Shown here: in pieces, positions 24,994-37,529 of the stretch
How positions within the stretch are numbered: the stretch's first letter is position 1
How the letters are laid out: the number at the start of each line of letters is the position of its first letter
Source of the DNA: Tsukamurella conjunctivitidis
GTDB taxonomy: Bacteria; Actinomycetota; Actinomycetes; Mycobacteriales; Mycobacteriaceae
Direction of reading: 5' to 3'
Assembly (NCBI RefSeq): GCF_007858475.1
Contig: NZ_VIGX01000007.1
Span: 124,001-188,000, forward strand
Length of the DNA stretch: 64,000 bases
Notes under the pieces: generated by a model
What the model saw: only the letters and a program-made list of their open reading frames with translations
Databases searched by the model: none
What the model was told of the DNA's origin: nothing
Program-made: the position numbers and the translations under genes

Positions 24994-25656
24994 ATGACCT
25001 CTCCGTCGCTGCCCGCCGCGGTCCTCTTCGACATGGACGGCACCCTCCTCGACTCCGAGAAGCTCTGGGACATCGCCGTCGCCGAGTTCACGCGGGATCT
25101 GGGAATGGAGATCACGCCGGAGGCGCGCGAATCGACTCTGGGCAACGCCACCGCGGACGCGCTGCGCAAGCTCTTCGACTTCGCGCGGGTCCCCGAGGCC
25201 GAACGGGACTACGCCGGCGCGGAGCGGTGGGTGTCGAACCGGGTGGTCGAGCTGTTCGACGGCGGGATCCCGTGGCAGCCCGGCGCCCGCGAGACCCTCG
25301 ACCTGCTGGCGGAGGCGCAGGTCCCGCTGGTCCTGGTCACCAACACGATCCGCGAGGTCACCGAGCACGCGCTCGGCACCCTCGGCCGGGAGCGGTTCAT
25401 CGCCACCGTCTGTGGTGACGAGGTGCCCAGCCCGAAGCCCGCCGCAGACCCGTACCTGCGCGGCGCCGAGCTCGCCGGCTTCCCCGCCACGGACTGCGTC
25501 GCCGTCGAGGACTCGCCGACCGGATCCCGTTCCGCGCTCGCGGCGGGCTGCACCGTCCTCACGGTCGGCCCCGAACCCGTGCTCGACGGTGCTCGGCACC
25601 TCGGCACGCTGTCGGGCGCGTCGCTCGCGGACTTCGCGCCGCTCAGCCGACGCTGA
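24994..25656 (+). CDS. HAD-superfamily phosphatase
   Basis: 220-residue haloacid-dehalogenase-type hydrolase with a helical cap. Motif I is DMDGTLLDSEKLW (nucleophile Asp and acid Asp), motif II the Thr in LVLVTNTIREV, motif III the Lys in PSPKPAADPYLRGAE, and motif IV VAVEDSPTGSRSALAAGC. It resembles beta-phosphoglucomutase/phosphoglycolate phosphatase-type enzymes; the substrate cannot be told from sequence. TAGGGT at 24981-24986 is 7 nt before ATG 24994, predicting a leaderless start; GTG 24985 is too close to that hexamer. It overlaps the convergent lipoprotein gene by 14 nt. Confidence 0.9.
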   Translation: MTSPSLPAAVLFDMDGTLLDSEKLWDIAVAEFTRDLGMEITPEARESTLGNATADALRKLFDFARVPEAERDYAGAERWVSNRVVELFDGGIPWQPGARETLDLLAEAQVPLVLVTNTIREVTEHALGTLGRERFIATVCGDEVPSPKPAADPYLRGAELAGFPATDCVAVEDSPTGSRSALAAGCTVLTVGPEPVLDGARHLGTLSGASLADFAPLSRR

Positions 25657-26050
25657 AGGCGTCGCCGTCGGCGCGGCAGGTCCCGACGGAATCGGTCACC
25701 CGGGCGAGGCACGTCCACCCCGAGGTCTGAACCGTGACCGCGCGTCCCTCGGACTGCGCGGCCGCGGACAGGTAGACGCGACCGACCCGGAGGGCATCGA
25801 CGCAGTTCACGCGGCCCTCGCGGACCACCACTGCAGCGGAGCCCCTCGGGAGGTCCAGCGACCCGCACACCGTCCCCGCCGCCGCCCGGGGCACCTCATC
25901 GGACGCCGGAGCCGCCGTCGCCCGCTCGACCGCCGCGGCGGACGCGGCCGCGAAGCTGACCGGGCTCGCGGTGCCGGAGTCGTCAGACGTCGAACAACCG
26001 GCCACCAGGGCGAGTGCCAGCGCACCGAGCGCAAACCAACGTGGGTTCAT
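25643..26050 (-). CDS. Small hypothetical lipoprotein (135 aa)
   Basis: A signal peptide (MNPRWFALGALALALVAGCS) with lipobox VAGC predicts a lipid-anchored protein outside the membrane. The mature part begins with a Ser/Ala-rich linker and contains six Cys-spaced strands (VCGSLDLPRG, NCVDALRVGRVYLS, TCLARVTDSVGTCRADGD), so one or more disulfides are likely. No family recognised. It overlaps the convergent HAD gene by 14 nt and is followed upstream by about 100 nt without a gene. Confidence 0.7.
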   Translation of the reverse strand: MNPRWFALGALALALVAGCSTSDDSGTASPVSFAAASAAAVERATAAPASDEVPRAAAGTVCGSLDLPRGSAAVVVREGRVNCVDALRVGRVYLSAAAQSEGRAVTVQTSGWTCLARVTDSVGTCRADGDAFSVG

Positions 26051-26153
26051 GTCGCCGACGCTAGCGCCCCACCGAGACGGCCGCGCGCTGCGGACGGCCC
26101 ATTGTGTTGGGCGTCACGAGCAGCGCGCCCACGGCGCCCGTGCGGCGGTGGCG

Positions 26154-28061
26154 CTACTTCTCGGCGCCGTCGATCGCGGCGCTGGCCATGACCGCCATCC
26201 GCACCCGTTCGGTGTCGGCGGGCGTCCAGCCCGCGGGCGGCAGCACGGCGGCGAAGGCGTCGACCACGGCGGTGCCGTAGTTGTGGCCGTGCCCGTCCGG
26301 CACCCCGGCCGCGTTCGCAAGATCAGCCGTCACCTGCCAGAAGGTGACGAACGGGTACCAGGCCATCGCCGGGCTGCGGTCGCGACCGGGCGGCTCCCGG
26401 AGCCAGTCCGGCTGGCGCAGCATGAGGTCGGGCGACCACCACACCACGGGATCCGACGGATGCTGTACGTAGACGATGTGCGGCGCCAGCCACTCGGCCC
26501 CACCGCTGCCGCCGGCGCCGGTGAGGGGCCGCCGGCCGTCGGTGAAGCGGACGATCAGGCCGTCGGAGTAGGTGGGCAGCACCTCGGGCGTCCCCAGGTC
26601 GCGCCTCTCGGTGATGGCGGAGTGGATCGGATTGGCCCGGGGCGGACCGAGCCAGACGACACCGTCGACCTCGTCCCGGATGTCGGGCAGCCCGGAGAAG
26701 GCACCCTCGCCGGCGCGGGTGCCGAGGCTCTCGCCCATGACCAGCAGTTTCGGCCGGGATTCCGCGGGACGCGCGCGGACATCGGCCACGACCGCGTCGA
26801 TGAGCCGCTTCCCGGAGGCGAGGGAGGCCTCGCCGTCGGTGACGAAGGAGATCCAGCTCGGCAGGTACGAGTACTGCATCGCGACCAGGGCGACGTCGCC
26901 GTCGTACATGAGCTCCACGGCGCGCGCCGCCGTCGGATTCACCCATCCGGACCCGGTCGTCGGCACGACCACGACGTGGTGCCGGTCCAGGGCTCCGGTG
27001 CGGGCCAGTTCGCGGTGCAGGAGCGCGATCCGGTCTTCGGGCGAGTCGGCGTTCTCCAGGCCGACGTAGACGCGCACGGGCTCGACGACGGGGCGCGTGG
27101 TGAACCGCGCGATCTCGGCCGCCCGGAGTCCGCCGGAGACGAACTTGCGACCCTCGTTCCCGAGTCCGGACCACCGTGCTGCGGAGCCCTCCGACCCCGA
27201 CCGCCAGGACTCCGGGGGCTGCGGGAACTCCGGTAGTTCTTGATCGTTGGTCGACGACGCGAGGGTGTTCGCGGTGGCGGTGAAGGCGCGGAAGCCGACG
27301 TCGTTGACGGTGACGACCACCAGGATCACGACCAGGCCGAAGCCCAGCACCTTCGCCGCCGGCTGCGGCACCCGGAGGTACTTGTTGGCCCGCCGTGCGA
27401 GGAACAGCCCCAGGTCGCGAAGCACGCGGAAGGCGGAGATGAGCGCTGCGGCCACGACGAAGGCGACGACCGGGGTGAGCACGTACCAGAGGTTCGAGCC
27501 CGGTGGCATGCCCATCAGCGCGCGGACGTCGTCCTGCCAGCGTTTCGCGGCCACCATCATCGTCAGGCCGCCGAGCAGCACTCCGAGCACGATCAGCGCC
27601 CGCCACACCGGCACGAACCGGGCGCGACGCGGGTCGTCGCGGATCGGGTGCGCGCGCACCAGGAGGTCGACGATCACCCACTTGAGGAGGACGCCGATCG
27701 CGTACCCGATCACCGCGTTGATCCCCGAGACGATGCCCTGGAAGAACCAGGACCGGGGGAGCAGCGACACCGTGAGGCTGCTCATCAGGAACAGGCCGCC
27801 CACGAACAGCCCCGCGAAGTCGAGGTGCAGCAGGCTCCACGCCCACGCGAGCAGCGGATGGCGGGCGGCGAAGTCGTCGAAGTTCTCCCGCAGGAACCGG
27901 TCGGGGTCCCGCGCCGCGCGCACCACACGCAGCCGCGCCCGGATCAGCGCGCGGGCGTATCGGTACTGGGCGGCGCCCTTGGTGGGCGGCGTGCTCGGCC
28001 CGTCCGTAGCCGGTGCCGACGGTGCCGCCTCGTCGGTCGCGCTGCCCTCCACACGGCCCAC
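26154..28061 (-). CDS. Membrane-anchored alpha/beta-hydrolase (Abhydrolase_9 type)
   Basis: 635-residue protein in two halves. The N-terminal half has about six membrane helices (for example [40 protein letters not shown]). The C-terminal half is a hydrolase domain with nucleophile elbow [27 protein letters not shown] and a late His in [18 protein letters not shown]. This matches the two-part alpha/beta-hydrolase family widespread in actinobacteria. The active domain probably faces the cell wall; the substrate is unknown, perhaps a lipid or wall ester. GTG 28061 is chosen; GTG 28052 is possible. It is divergent from hisE with only 18 nt between. Confidence 0.8.
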   Translation of the reverse strand: MGRVEGSATDEAAPSAPATDGPSTPPTKGAAQYRYARALIRARLRVVRAARDPDRFLRENFDDFAARHPLLAWAWSLLHLDFAGLFVGGLFLMSSLTVSLLPRSWFFQGIVSGINAVIGYAIGVLLKWVIVDLLVRAHPIRDDPRRARFVPVWRALIVLGVLLGGLTMMVAAKRWQDDVRALMGMPPGSNLWYVLTPVVAFVVAAALISAFRVLRDLGLFLARRANKYLRVPQPAAKVLGFGLVVILVVVTVNDVGFRAFTATANTLASSTNDQELPEFPQPPESWRSGSEGSAARWSGLGNEGRKFVSGGLRAAEIARFTTRPVVEPVRVYVGLENADSPEDRIALLHRELARTGALDRHHVVVVPTTGSGWVNPTAARAVELMYDGDVALVAMQYSYLPSWISFVTDGEASLASGKRLIDAVVADVRARPAESRPKLLVMGESLGTRAGEGAFSGLPDIRDEVDGVVWLGPPRANPIHSAITERRDLGTPEVLPTYSDGLIVRFTDGRRPLTGAGGSGGAEWLAPHIVYVQHPSDPVVWWSPDLMLRQPDWLREPPGRDRSPAMAWYPFVTFWQVTADLANAAGVPDGHGHNYGTAVVDAFAAVLPPAGWTPADTERVRMAVMASAAIDGAEK

Positions 28062-28079
28062 TCTAGTTCGCGTGGGACA

Positions 28080-28352
28080 ATGACCTCCGTGAAGACCATG
28101 GAGACGCTGTTCGCGGAGTTGGCCGCCAAGGCCGAGGAGAGGCCCGCCGGCAGCGGGACCGTCGAGGCGCTGGACCGCGGGATCCATTTCCTGGGCAAGA
28201 AGGTCAACGAGGAGGCCGGCGAGGTCTGGATCGCGGCCGAGTACCAGAGCGACGAGCAGCTGGCCGAGGAGGCCTCGCAGCTCCTGTACTGGCTGCAGGT
28301 GCTGCTGATCAAGCGCGGCGTCTCGCTCGACGACGTCTACTCCTACCTGTAG
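28080..28352 (+). CDS. hisE: Phosphoribosyl-ATP pyrophosphohydrolase
   Basis: 90-residue all-helical MazG-like enzyme of histidine synthesis, hydrolysing PR-ATP to PR-AMP and pyrophosphate. The motif [20 protein letters not shown] carries the metal-binding Glu residues, followed by [23 protein letters not shown] 28080 is used ([20 protein letters not shown]); GTG 28089 is an alternative. hisG follows 29 nt later, so hisE-hisG form an operon as in M. tuberculosis. Confidence 0.95.
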   Translation: MTSVKTMETLFAELAAKAEERPAGSGTVEALDRGIHFLGKKVNEEAGEVWIAAEYQSDEQLAEEASQLLYWLQVLLIKRGVSLDDVYSYL

Positions 28353-28381
28353 CCCGAACACCTCCCGAAGGAACCACTCAC

Positions 28382-29227
28382 ATGTTGCGGGTCGCCGTAC
28401 CGAACAAGGGCGCGCTCTCCGAGGCCGCCGCCGCCATCCTCAGCGAGGCGGGCTACCGCCGCCGCTCCGACGCGAAGGACCTCACGGTCCTCGACAACGC
28501 CAACGAGGTGGAGTTCTTCTTCCTCCGCCCCAAGGACATCGCGCTCTACGTCGGCTCGGGCGAGCTCGACATGGGCATCACCGGGCGCGATCTCGCGCTC
28601 GACTCGGGTGCCGAGTTCACCGAGCGGCTCGCGCTCGGCTTCGGCCGCTCCACCTTCCGCTACGCCGGCCCGGCGGGGACCGAGTGGTCCGTCGCCGACC
28701 TCGACGGCAAGCGCGTCGCGACCTCGTACCCCAACCTGGTGCGCCGCGATCTCGCCACGCGGGGGATCGACGCCAAGGTGATCCGCCTCGACGGCGCGGT
28801 CGAGATCTCGATCCAGCTGGGCGTCGCCGACCTCATCGCCGATGTCGTCGAATCGGGCCGGTCGCTGCGCCAGAACAACCTGGTCGCGTTCGGCGATTCG
28901 CTGTGCGACTCGGAGGGCGTGCTCATCGAGCGCGTCGGCGCCGAGTCGGAGCGGGCGCGGGATCAGCTCACCGCGCGGCTCAAGGGCGTCGTCTTCGGGC
29001 GACAGTACGTGATGCTCGACTACGACTGCCCGCGCACCCTGCTCGACGGTGCCATCGCCGTCACGCCCGGCCTGGAGTCGCCGACGGTGGCGCCGATGGC
29101 CGACGAGAACTGGGTCGCGGTGCGCGCCATGGTGCTCCGCACCGAGGCCAACGGCGTGATGGACGATCTCGCCGAGCTCGGCGCCAAGGCCATCCTCATG
29201 ACCGACATCCGTAGCTGCCGGTTCTGA
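28382..29227 (+). CDS. hisG: ATP phosphoribosyltransferase, long form
   Basis: 281-residue enzyme for the first, committed step of histidine synthesis (ATP + PRPP to PR-ATP). [15 protein letters not shown] is the start, [20 protein letters not shown] and the PRPP loop-like [19 protein letters not shown] are in the catalytic domain, and the C-terminal regulatory domain (about 212-281, ending [11 protein letters not shown]) identifies the long HisG(L) form that is feedback-inhibited by histidine. The preceding AAGGAACCACTCAC region offers a weak ribosome site. Second gene after hisE. Confidence 0.96.
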   Translation: MLRVAVPNKGALSEAAAAILSEAGYRRRSDAKDLTVLDNANEVEFFFLRPKDIALYVGSGELDMGITGRDLALDSGAEFTERLALGFGRSTFRYAGPAGTEWSVADLDGKRVATSYPNLVRRDLATRGIDAKVIRLDGAVEISIQLGVADLIADVVESGRSLRQNNLVAFGDSLCDSEGVLIERVGAESERARDQLTARLKGVVFGRQYVMLDYDCPRTLLDGAIAVTPGLESPTVAPMADENWVAVRAMVLRTEANGVMDDLAELGAKAILMTDIRSCRF

Positions 29228-29269
29228 TCTGCACGCCGGTCGCCCCCGGCGAAGCGGGGACGGCACCGG

Positions 29270-31086
<1,817 letters not shown>

Positions 31087-31119
31087 CGTGAGAAGTCCCC
31101 ACGGAAAGGGAGTTCACTC

Positions 31120-32847
31120 GTGACGGAACCGGATCCGACCCGTCCCTCGGCCGCGTCGGCGGACTCGTCCGCCTCGCAGGCCACGTCCGCGGCCGCGCTG
31201 CGTGAGCGCGTCGACGCGCTCACCACCCGCAACGCCAAGCTGCTCGAGACGCTGCGCGATGCGCGCAACCAGCTGCTCACCCTTCGCGAGGAGGTCGAGC
31301 GCCTGGGGCAGCCCCCGTCGGGCTACGGCGTGCTGCTGGGCACCTTCGAGGACGACACCGTGGACGTGTTCACCTCCGGTCGCAAGATGCGGCTGACCTG
31401 CTCCCCGAACCTGGACGTCGCGACCTTCCGCACGGGCCAGACGGTGCGGCTCAACGAGGCCCTCACCGTGGTCGAGGCGACCGAGTACGAGACGGTCGGC
31501 GAGATCTCCACGCTCCGCGAGATCCTCGACGACGGTGCGCGTGCCCTGGTCGTGGGCCACGCCGACGAGGAGCGCGTGGTGCGTCTCGCGGCACCGCTGG
31601 CGCTGCAGGCCTCCGACGATCCCGGTGTCGACGAGTTCGGTCTGCCCCGGCGCAAGCTGCGCATCGGCGACTCGCTGCTCGTGGACACCAAGGCGGGCTA
31701 CGCCTTCGAGCGGATCCCCAAGGCCGAGGTTGAGGACCTGGTCCTGGAGGAGGTGCCGGACGTCGACTACTCCGACATCGGCGGCCTCGGCCGTCAGATC
31801 GAACTCATCCGCGACGCCGTCGAGCTGCCCTTCCTGCACAAGGACCTGTTCAAGGACTACTCGCTGCGCCCGCCCAAGGGCGTCCTGCTGTACGGGCCTC
31901 CCGGCAACGGCAAGACGCTGATCGCGAAGGCCGTCGCGAACTCGCTCGCGAAGAAGATCGCCGAGGTCCGCGGTGAGGACTCCCGCGAGGTCAAGTCGTA
32001 CTTCCTCAACATCAAGGGCCCCGAGCTCCTCAACAAGTTCGTCGGCGAGACCGAGCGCCACATCCGCCTGATCTTCCAGCGGGCCCGGGAGAAGGCCTCC
32101 GAAGGCACGCCCGTCATCGTCTTCTTCGACGAGATGGATTCCATCTTCCGCACCCGCGGTTCGGGCGTGAGCTCGGACGTGGAGACCACCGTCGTGCCGC
32201 AGCTGCTGTCCGAGATCGACGGTGTCGAGGGGCTCGAGAACGTGATCGTGATCGGCGCGTCGAACCGCGAGGACATGATCGACCCCGCGATCCTGCGGCC
32301 CGGCCGCCTCGACGTGAAGATCAAGATCGAGCGCCCCGACGCCGAGGGCGCGATCGACATCTTCTCCAAGTACCTGACCTCGGCCCTGCCGATCCACGAG
32401 GAGGACCTCGCCGAATTCGGCGGGGACCGCGAGGCGTGCGTGAAGGCGATGATCGAGCGGGTCGTCGAGCGGATGTACGCGGAGACGGACGACAACCGGT
32501 TCCTGGAGGTGACCTACGCCAACGGCGACAAGGAGGTCATGTACTTCAAGGACTTCAACTCCGGCGCGATGATCCAGAACGTCGTCGACCGGGCGAAGAA
32601 GCACGCCATCAAGGGCTTCCTCGAGACCGGCCAGCCGGGTCTGCGCATCACGCACCTGCTCGAGTCCATCGTCGAGGAGTTCGCGGAGAACGAGGACCTG
32701 CCCAACACCACGAACCCGGACGACTGGGCGCGGATCTCGGGCAAGAAGGGCGAGCGGATCGTCTACATCCGGACCCTCGTGACCGGAAAGAACTCGAGCG
32801 CCTCCCGCGCCATCGACACGGAGAACAACACCGGGCAGTACTTGTAG
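31120..32847 (+). CDS. arc: Proteasome-associated AAA ATPase (ARC/Mpa)
   Basis: 575-residue hexameric unfoldase that captures Pup-tagged proteins and threads them into the 20S core. An N-terminal coiled coil (about 20-68, [20 protein letters not shown]) binds Pup; OB interdomains follow (about 70-230); the AAA module has Walker A GPPGNGKT, Walker [11 protein letters not shown] and [20 protein letters not shown]. The protein ends in GQYL with a penultimate Tyr, the motif that docks into the proteasome alpha ring. GTG start with AAAGGGAG upstream; TAGCGT at 31084-31089 may be its -10. It sits between trmI and an FHA-ABC transporter, upstream of dop. Confidence 0.97.
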   Translation: MTEPDPTRPSAASADSSASQATSAAALRERVDALTTRNAKLLETLRDARNQLLTLREEVERLGQPPSGYGVLLGTFEDDTVDVFTSGRKMRLTCSPNLDVATFRTGQTVRLNEALTVVEATEYETVGEISTLREILDDGARALVVGHADEERVVRLAAPLALQASDDPGVDEFGLPRRKLRIGDSLLVDTKAGYAFERIPKAEVEDLVLEEVPDVDYSDIGGLGRQIELIRDAVELPFLHKDLFKDYSLRPPKGVLLYGPPGNGKTLIAKAVANSLAKKIAEVRGEDSREVKSYFLNIKGPELLNKFVGETERHIRLIFQRAREKASEGTPVIVFFDEMDSIFRTRGSGVSSDVETTVVPQLLSEIDGVEGLENVIVIGASNREDMIDPAILRPGRLDVKIKIERPDAEGAIDIFSKYLTSALPIHEEDLAEFGGDREACVKAMIERVVERMYAETDDNRFLEVTYANGDKEVMYFKDFNSGAMIQNVVDRAKKHAIKGFLETGQPGLRITHLLESIVEEFAENEDLPNTTNPDDWARISGKKGERIVYIRTLVTGKNSSASRAIDTENNTGQYL

Positions 32848-32921
32848 CCGGCGACCCCGCGCCTGCACAACAAGCGCAGCATAAGCCCAGGGCAAGCGGC
32901 GTCTGAATATAGTGATCCGTG

Positions 32922-35489
32922 ATGAGTACGGATACCGCGGTTCTCACCGTCACTGTGGACGGGCAGACGCTGACCTTCGCCCCCGGTAAGACGGTGACCT
33001 TCGGGCGCACGCTCGAGTCGGACGTGACGATCAACCACCCGTTGGTCTCGCGGACGCACGCGGTGGCGTCCGCGGGTCCGACGGGGTGGATCCTCACGGA
33101 CCGCAGCACGAACGGCGTCTTCGTGGGCGGTGTCCGCCGCCCGACGATCGCGCTGAACGGCACGCAGCAGCTGCTGTTCGGCGATCCACGGACGGGTGCG
33201 CCGGTGACCTTCACGGCGGCTGTGCGGTCGCACACGCCGCCCCCACCGCCGCCGCGCACGCCGCCACCCGCCGCGGCGCAGCAGCCCGTCCAGAACATGC
33301 CGGCAGCGCGCCGCGCACCGTCGAACCCGGTGCCGCGGCCGAATCCGGCACCGGCCGCGCCCCCGTCCCGACCGATGCCGCTGCCCCCGCGGCAGCAGGC
33401 TCCGGCGGCGCCGATGCCGGCCCCGCAGGCAGCGCAGGCCGCGCAGGCCCCGGTTCCGCCGCACCGTCCCACCGGCGACGTGGCGCCCCACCTGCGCGCC
33501 ATGGCCGGCAACACGGGGCTCTACCAGGTGGCGAAGATGCCCGCTCGGCCCGTCGGCACCGGGCAGATGAGCATCGGCCGCACGCCCGACAACGACATCG
33601 CGATCGGCGACATGCTGGTTTCGCGCCGTCACGCGCGCCTGCTCACCGGACCGCAGGGCCTCGTCATCGAGGATCTGGGCTCGGCGAACGGCACACAGGT
33701 CAACGGCCGCCGCATCGCCGGTCCCACGGCGCTGCGCGACGGCGACCTCGTCACCGTCGGCAACTCGGACCTCATCGTCGAGCAGGGCCGGCTCGAGCGT
33801 CCGAAGGCGCAGGAGTTCGCGGGCGCGGGTCTCGCCGTCCAGGCCATCACGCTCACGGTCGACGGCTCGAAGACGCTGCTGCACGGCGTCGACTTCCGCG
33901 CCGCTCCGGGCACCCTGACCGCTGTGATCGGCCCCTCGGGCGCCGGCAAGTCGACGGTCTCGAGAGTCGTCTCCGGCGCGGTCACCCCGACCGCGGGCCG
34001 GGTCGAGTTCGAGGGCCGCGACGTGCACCGCGACTTCGACGCGCTGCGCTCCCGCATCGGCATGGTCCCGCAGGATGATGTGCTGCACCGCCAGCTCACC
34101 CTGCAGCAGGCGCTCCGGTTCGCCGCCGAGCTGCGCCTGCCGCCCGACATGTCGAAGGCCGACCGCGACCAGGTGATCGACGGCGTGCTCGCGGAGCTGC
34201 AGCTCACCGAACACAAGCAGACCCGGGTGGACAAGCTCTCCGGCGGCCAGCGCAAGCGCGCGTCCGTCGCCATGGAGCTGCTCACCGGCCCGTCGCTGCT
34301 CATCCTCGACGAACCCACGTCGGGCCTGGACCCCGCCCTGGACCGGCAGGTCATGCAGACACTGCGCCGGCTGGCCGACGCCGGTCGCGTCGTGATCGTC
34401 GTGACGCACTCCCTGACGCACATCGACATGTGCGACCAGGTGCTGCTGCTCGCACCCGGCGGCAAGACCGCGTACTGCGGCTCACCGAAGGGCGTGAAGG
34501 CCGCGATGGGCACCGGCGACTGGGCGGAGATCTTCGACTTCGCCGCGAAGCAGCCCGACGTGGCCTGGCAGCGCTACCGCTCCGCGCATCCCGCGCCGCC
34601 GCCACCCGCGCCGACGGGCGCCCCTCCGACGCCGACGAAGGCGCCGAAGACGTCCGTGCGCAAACAACTCTCGGTGGTCGCGCGTCGCCAGCTGCGGCTG
34701 ATCCTCGCCGACCGCGGGTACCTGGTGTTCCTGCTGCTGCTCCCGCTCGTCCTGGGCGGGATCACCCTGCTCGTGCCCGCGGACGACGGGCTCGCCTCGC
34801 CGTACGCCTTGCCGGACGGCTACAGCGGCGCCAAGATGATCCTCGTCCTGCTGGTGGTGGGCGCCTGCTTCATGGGTGCCGCGCTCACCTCCCGCGACCT
34901 GGTCGGCGAACGCGCGATCTACCAGCGCGAACGCGCTGTGGGCCTCGGTCCGGGCGCGTACCTGTCCGCGAAGACGCTGGTCTACTTCATCGCCGCCGCG
35001 ATCCAGGCGGCGATGATGATGGCGATCGTGATCCTCGGAGTGAAGCAGTCGACCGCGCAGGGATCGGTCCTAGCCAGCGCCCCCGTCGAGCTGATGATCG
35101 ACATCGCCGTCCTCGCCTGCGTATCGACACTCGTGGGCCTGCTCATCTCCGCGCTGGCGAAGTCGAGCGAGCAGGTCATGCCGATGCTCGTGGTCGTCGT
35201 CATGGTGCAGCTGGTGATGAGCGGGGGCCTGTTCACGCTGCACGACCGGGTCGGCCTCGAGCAGATCTCCTGGCTGTTCCCGTCGCGGTGGGGGTTCGCG
35301 TCCAGCGCGTCCACCGTCGAGCTGGAGAAGCAGATCGACGCGGTCTCCGGGCGCCCGACCATGCAGGCCATCGACCCGCTGTGGGACTCGACGCCGACGC
35401 AGTGGGGAATCGCGATCGGCGTACTCGTGGCCATGGCGGTCCTGCTGTGGCTCGCGACCTGGTTCCGGATCTCGCGGAGGTCGCGCTAG
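32922..35489 (+). CDS. FHA-domain ABC transporter (Rv1747-like ATPase-permease)
   Basis: 855-residue fusion. FHA domain 1 (about 20-90, FGRTLESDVTINHPLVSRTH), a Pro/Ala-rich linker, FHA domain 2 (about 205-285, IGRTPDNDIAIGDMLVSRRH), an ABC ATPase (about 305-530: GPSGAGKST, LSGGQRKR, LLILDEPTSGLD) and an ABC-2 type permease with six helices (about 590-850). FHA domains bind phosphothreonine, so transport is probably switched by Ser/Thr kinases, as described for M. tuberculosis Rv1747; the cargo is unknown. TATAGT at 32908-32913 precedes GTG 32919 and ATG 32922, so the mRNA has little or no leader. It separates arc from dop. Confidence 0.9.
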   Translation: MSTDTAVLTVTVDGQTLTFAPGKTVTFGRTLESDVTINHPLVSRTHAVASAGPTGWILTDRSTNGVFVGGVRRPTIALNGTQQLLFGDPRTGAPVTFTAAVRSHTPPPPPPRTPPPAAAQQPVQNMPAARRAPSNPVPRPNPAPAAPPSRPMPLPPRQQAPAAPMPAPQAAQAAQAPVPPHRPTGDVAPHLRAMAGNTGLYQVAKMPARPVGTGQMSIGRTPDNDIAIGDMLVSRRHARLLTGPQGLVIEDLGSANGTQVNGRRIAGPTALRDGDLVTVGNSDLIVEQGRLERPKAQEFAGAGLAVQAITLTVDGSKTLLHGVDFRAAPGTLTAVIGPSGAGKSTVSRVVSGAVTPTAGRVEFEGRDVHRDFDALRSRIGMVPQDDVLHRQLTLQQALRFAAELRLPPDMSKADRDQVIDGVLAELQLTEHKQTRVDKLSGGQRKRASVAMELLTGPSLLILDEPTSGLDPALDRQVMQTLRRLADAGRVVIVVTHSLTHIDMCDQVLLLAPGGKTAYCGSPKGVKAAMGTGDWAEIFDFAAKQPDVAWQRYRSAHPAPPPPAPTGAPPTPTKAPKTSVRKQLSVVARRQLRLILADRGYLVFLLLLPLVLGGITLLVPADDGLASPYALPDGYSGAKMILVLLVVGACFMGAALTSRDLVGERAIYQRERAVGLGPGAYLSAKTLVYFIAAAIQAAMMMAIVILGVKQSTAQGSVLASAPVELMIDIAVLACVSTLVGLLISALAKSSEQVMPMLVVVVMVQLVMSGGLFTLHDRVGLEQISWLFPSRWGFASSASTVELEKQIDAVSGRPTMQAIDPLWDSTPTQWGIAIGVLVAMAVLLWLATWFRISRRSR

Positions 35490-35552
35490 CGGTCCGCACA
35501 CGGGTCCCGGCCTGCCGCGGCGTGCGTGCGACCCAGCGATAGGCTGGGCGGC

Positions 35553-37043
35553 ATGCAGCGCATCATCGGTACCGAGGTGGAATACGGGATCTCCGCGCCG
35601 AAGGACCCGACGGCCAATCCGATCCTGACCTCCACGCAGGCGGTGCTCGCGTACGCGGCCGCCGCGGCGGTTCCCCGCGCCAAGCGCACCCGCTGGGACT
35701 ACGACCTCGAATCGCCGCTGCGCGACGCCCGCGGCTTCGACCTGGGCCGGGGCGGCCCGGCGCCGATCATCGACGCCGACGAGATCGGTGCCGCGAACAT
35801 GATCCTGACCAACGGCGCCCGGCTGTACGTCGACCACGCGCATCCGGAGTACTCCGCGCCGGAGGTCACCGACCCGCTCGATGCGGTCATCTGGGACAAG
35901 GCGGGGGAGCGGGTCATGGACGCCGCAGCCCGCTACGCGTCGACGGTGCCCGGGGCCGCGGCGCTGCAGTTGTACAAGAACAACATCGACGGCAAGGGCG
36001 CCTCGTACGGCACGCACGAGAACTACCTGTGCCGCCGCGAGACGCCCTTCGCGGCGATCGTCACCGGGCTGACCCCCTTCTTCGTGACCCGTCAGGTGTT
36101 CTGCGGCAGCGGCCGCGTGGGCATCGGCAGCAGCGGCGACGAGCCGGGATTCCAGCTCTCGCAGCGCGCGGACTACATCGAGGTCGAGGTGGGGCTCGAG
36201 ACCACGCTCAAGCGCGGCATCATCAACACCCGCGACGAGCCGCACGCCGACCCGGACAAGTACCGCCGATTGCACGTCATCATCGGCGACGCCAACCTCG
36301 CGGAGACCTCCACCTACCTCAAGGTGGGGACGTCGGCGCTGGTGCTGGACCTCATCGAGGCCGGCGTCGACCTCTCGGACCTGCAGCTCGCGACGCCGGT
36401 CACCGCCGTGCACCAGGTCTCGCGCGACCTGTCGCTCTCCGCGCCGCTCGAACTCGCCGACGGCCGGACCATGACCGCGCTCGACGTCCAACGCGCCTAC
36501 GCCGACCGCGTCGGCCGGTTCCTCGAGGGGTCGGACGATGCGCGCGCGCTCGACGTGCACGCCACCTGGGTACGCGTGCTCGACACCCTCGCCGACGACC
36601 CGCTGCGCCTCGCGGACGAGCTCGACTGGCCCGCGAAGCTGCGCCTCCTCGAGGGCATCCGGCAGCGCGAGGGCCTGGGCTGGGCGGCCTCGAAACTGCA
36701 ACTGGTCGACCTGCAGTACTCCGATGTCCGGCTCGACAAGGGGCTGTACAACCGGCTCGTCGCGCGCGGGTCCATGAAGCGCCTGGTCACCGAGCAGCAG
36801 GTCATGGACGCCGTCACGACCCCGCCCGAATCGACGCGCGCCTACTTCCGCGGCGAGTGCATGCGCCGGTTCGGCACCGACATCGCGGCCGCCAGCTGGG
36901 ATTCCGTCATCTTCGACATCGGAGCCGAGTCCCTGGTCCGCATTCCGACGCTCGAGCCGCTGCGCGGCACGAAGGAGCACGTCGGCAGGCTGCTGGACGA
37001 CGCCGCCTCGGCGCGCGAACTCGTCGATTCTCTGCGAGGGTAG
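35553..37043 (+). CDS. dop: Pup deamidase/depupylase
   Basis: 496-residue glutamine-synthetase-fold enzyme that deamidates the C-terminal Gln of Pup and removes Pup from substrates. The N-terminal [19 protein letters not shown] has the metal/ATP Glu, followed by the Dop-specific loop (about 40-75), then [20 protein letters not shown] with the catalytic-site Asp, [20 protein letters not shown] and [20 protein letters not shown]. It is a homologue of pafA in this window; the Dop loop and GTEVEYGIS tell them apart. TAGGCT at 35540-35545 is 7 nt before ATG 35553, predicting a leaderless mRNA. Confidence 0.96.
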   Translation: MQRIIGTEVEYGISAPKDPTANPILTSTQAVLAYAAAAAVPRAKRTRWDYDLESPLRDARGFDLGRGGPAPIIDADEIGAANMILTNGARLYVDHAHPEYSAPEVTDPLDAVIWDKAGERVMDAAARYASTVPGAAALQLYKNNIDGKGASYGTHENYLCRRETPFAAIVTGLTPFFVTRQVFCGSGRVGIGSSGDEPGFQLSQRADYIEVEVGLETTLKRGIINTRDEPHADPDKYRRLHVIIGDANLAETSTYLKVGTSALVLDLIEAGVDLSDLQLATPVTAVHQVSRDLSLSAPLELADGRTMTALDVQRAYADRVGRFLEGSDDARALDVHATWVRVLDTLADDPLRLADELDWPAKLRLLEGIRQREGLGWAASKLQLVDLQYSDVRLDKGLYNRLVARGSMKRLVTEQQVMDAVTTPPESTRAYFRGECMRRFGTDIAAASWDSVIFDIGAESLVRIPTLEPLRGTKEHVGRLLDDAASARELVDSLRG

Positions 37044-37047
37044 GCGC

Positions 37048-37506
37048 ATGGACATCGGTCGCGAGGTGCAGAAGCTGTACGCCAGGGTGTTCCCCGAGGT
37101 GCTCAAGGCACACGGCGAACTGTACGTGCGCTCCGGCGGCCGCATCGGGCACAAGCTGCTCTTCGGTGTGCCGAGCCTGATCGTGCGGACCGTCGGCGCG
37201 AAATCGGGCCTGCCGCGCACCACCGTCCTCACCTACGTGCGCGACGGCGACGACTACGTGGTCGTCGCGTCGAAGGGCGGCGCGCCCCGCAATCCGGCGT
37301 GGTTCCACAACATGGTCGCCGCCGGCACCGTCGACGTGCAGGTCGGCACGAACCGTTTCCCGGCGGCCGTGGACGCGTTGAAGCCCGGCGACTCCGACTA
37401 CCAGCGGCTCTGGGACCTCGCGGACGCGAACAACGGCGGCCGGTACGCCGCCTACCAGCGCACGACCTCGCGCCCGATCCCGGTGGTCCGGCTCCGCCCC
37501 GTCTGA
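37048..37506 (+). CDS. Ddn-like deazaflavin (F420)-dependent oxidoreductase
   Basis: 152-residue split-barrel protein of the nitroreductase/Ddn family (F420-dependent quinone or nitro-compound reductases). Family marks: GAKSGLPRTTVLTYVRDGDD and YVVVASKGGAPRNPAWFHNM, the F420-phosphate-binding stretch. It starts 4 nt after the dop stop, so it is co-transcribed with dop. This gene is not between dop and pup in M. tuberculosis as I recall, so it appears to be an insertion in the locus. Its substrate and any link with pupylation are unknown. Confidence 0.87.
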   Translation: MDIGREVQKLYARVFPEVLKAHGELYVRSGGRIGHKLLFGVPSLIVRTVGAKSGLPRTTVLTYVRDGDDYVVVASKGGAPRNPAWFHNMVAAGTVDVQVGTNRFPAAVDALKPGDSDYQRLWDLADANNGGRYAAYQRTTSRPIPVVRLRPV

Positions 37507-37529
37507 CGGGGCTGCGGCGGACCGTCGGC

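Noticed and set aside
29228-29269. GC-rich hairpin after hisG as a terminator
   Set aside because: A stem can be drawn (CCCCCGG/CGGGG-like) but it is imperfect and has no T-run on either strand.
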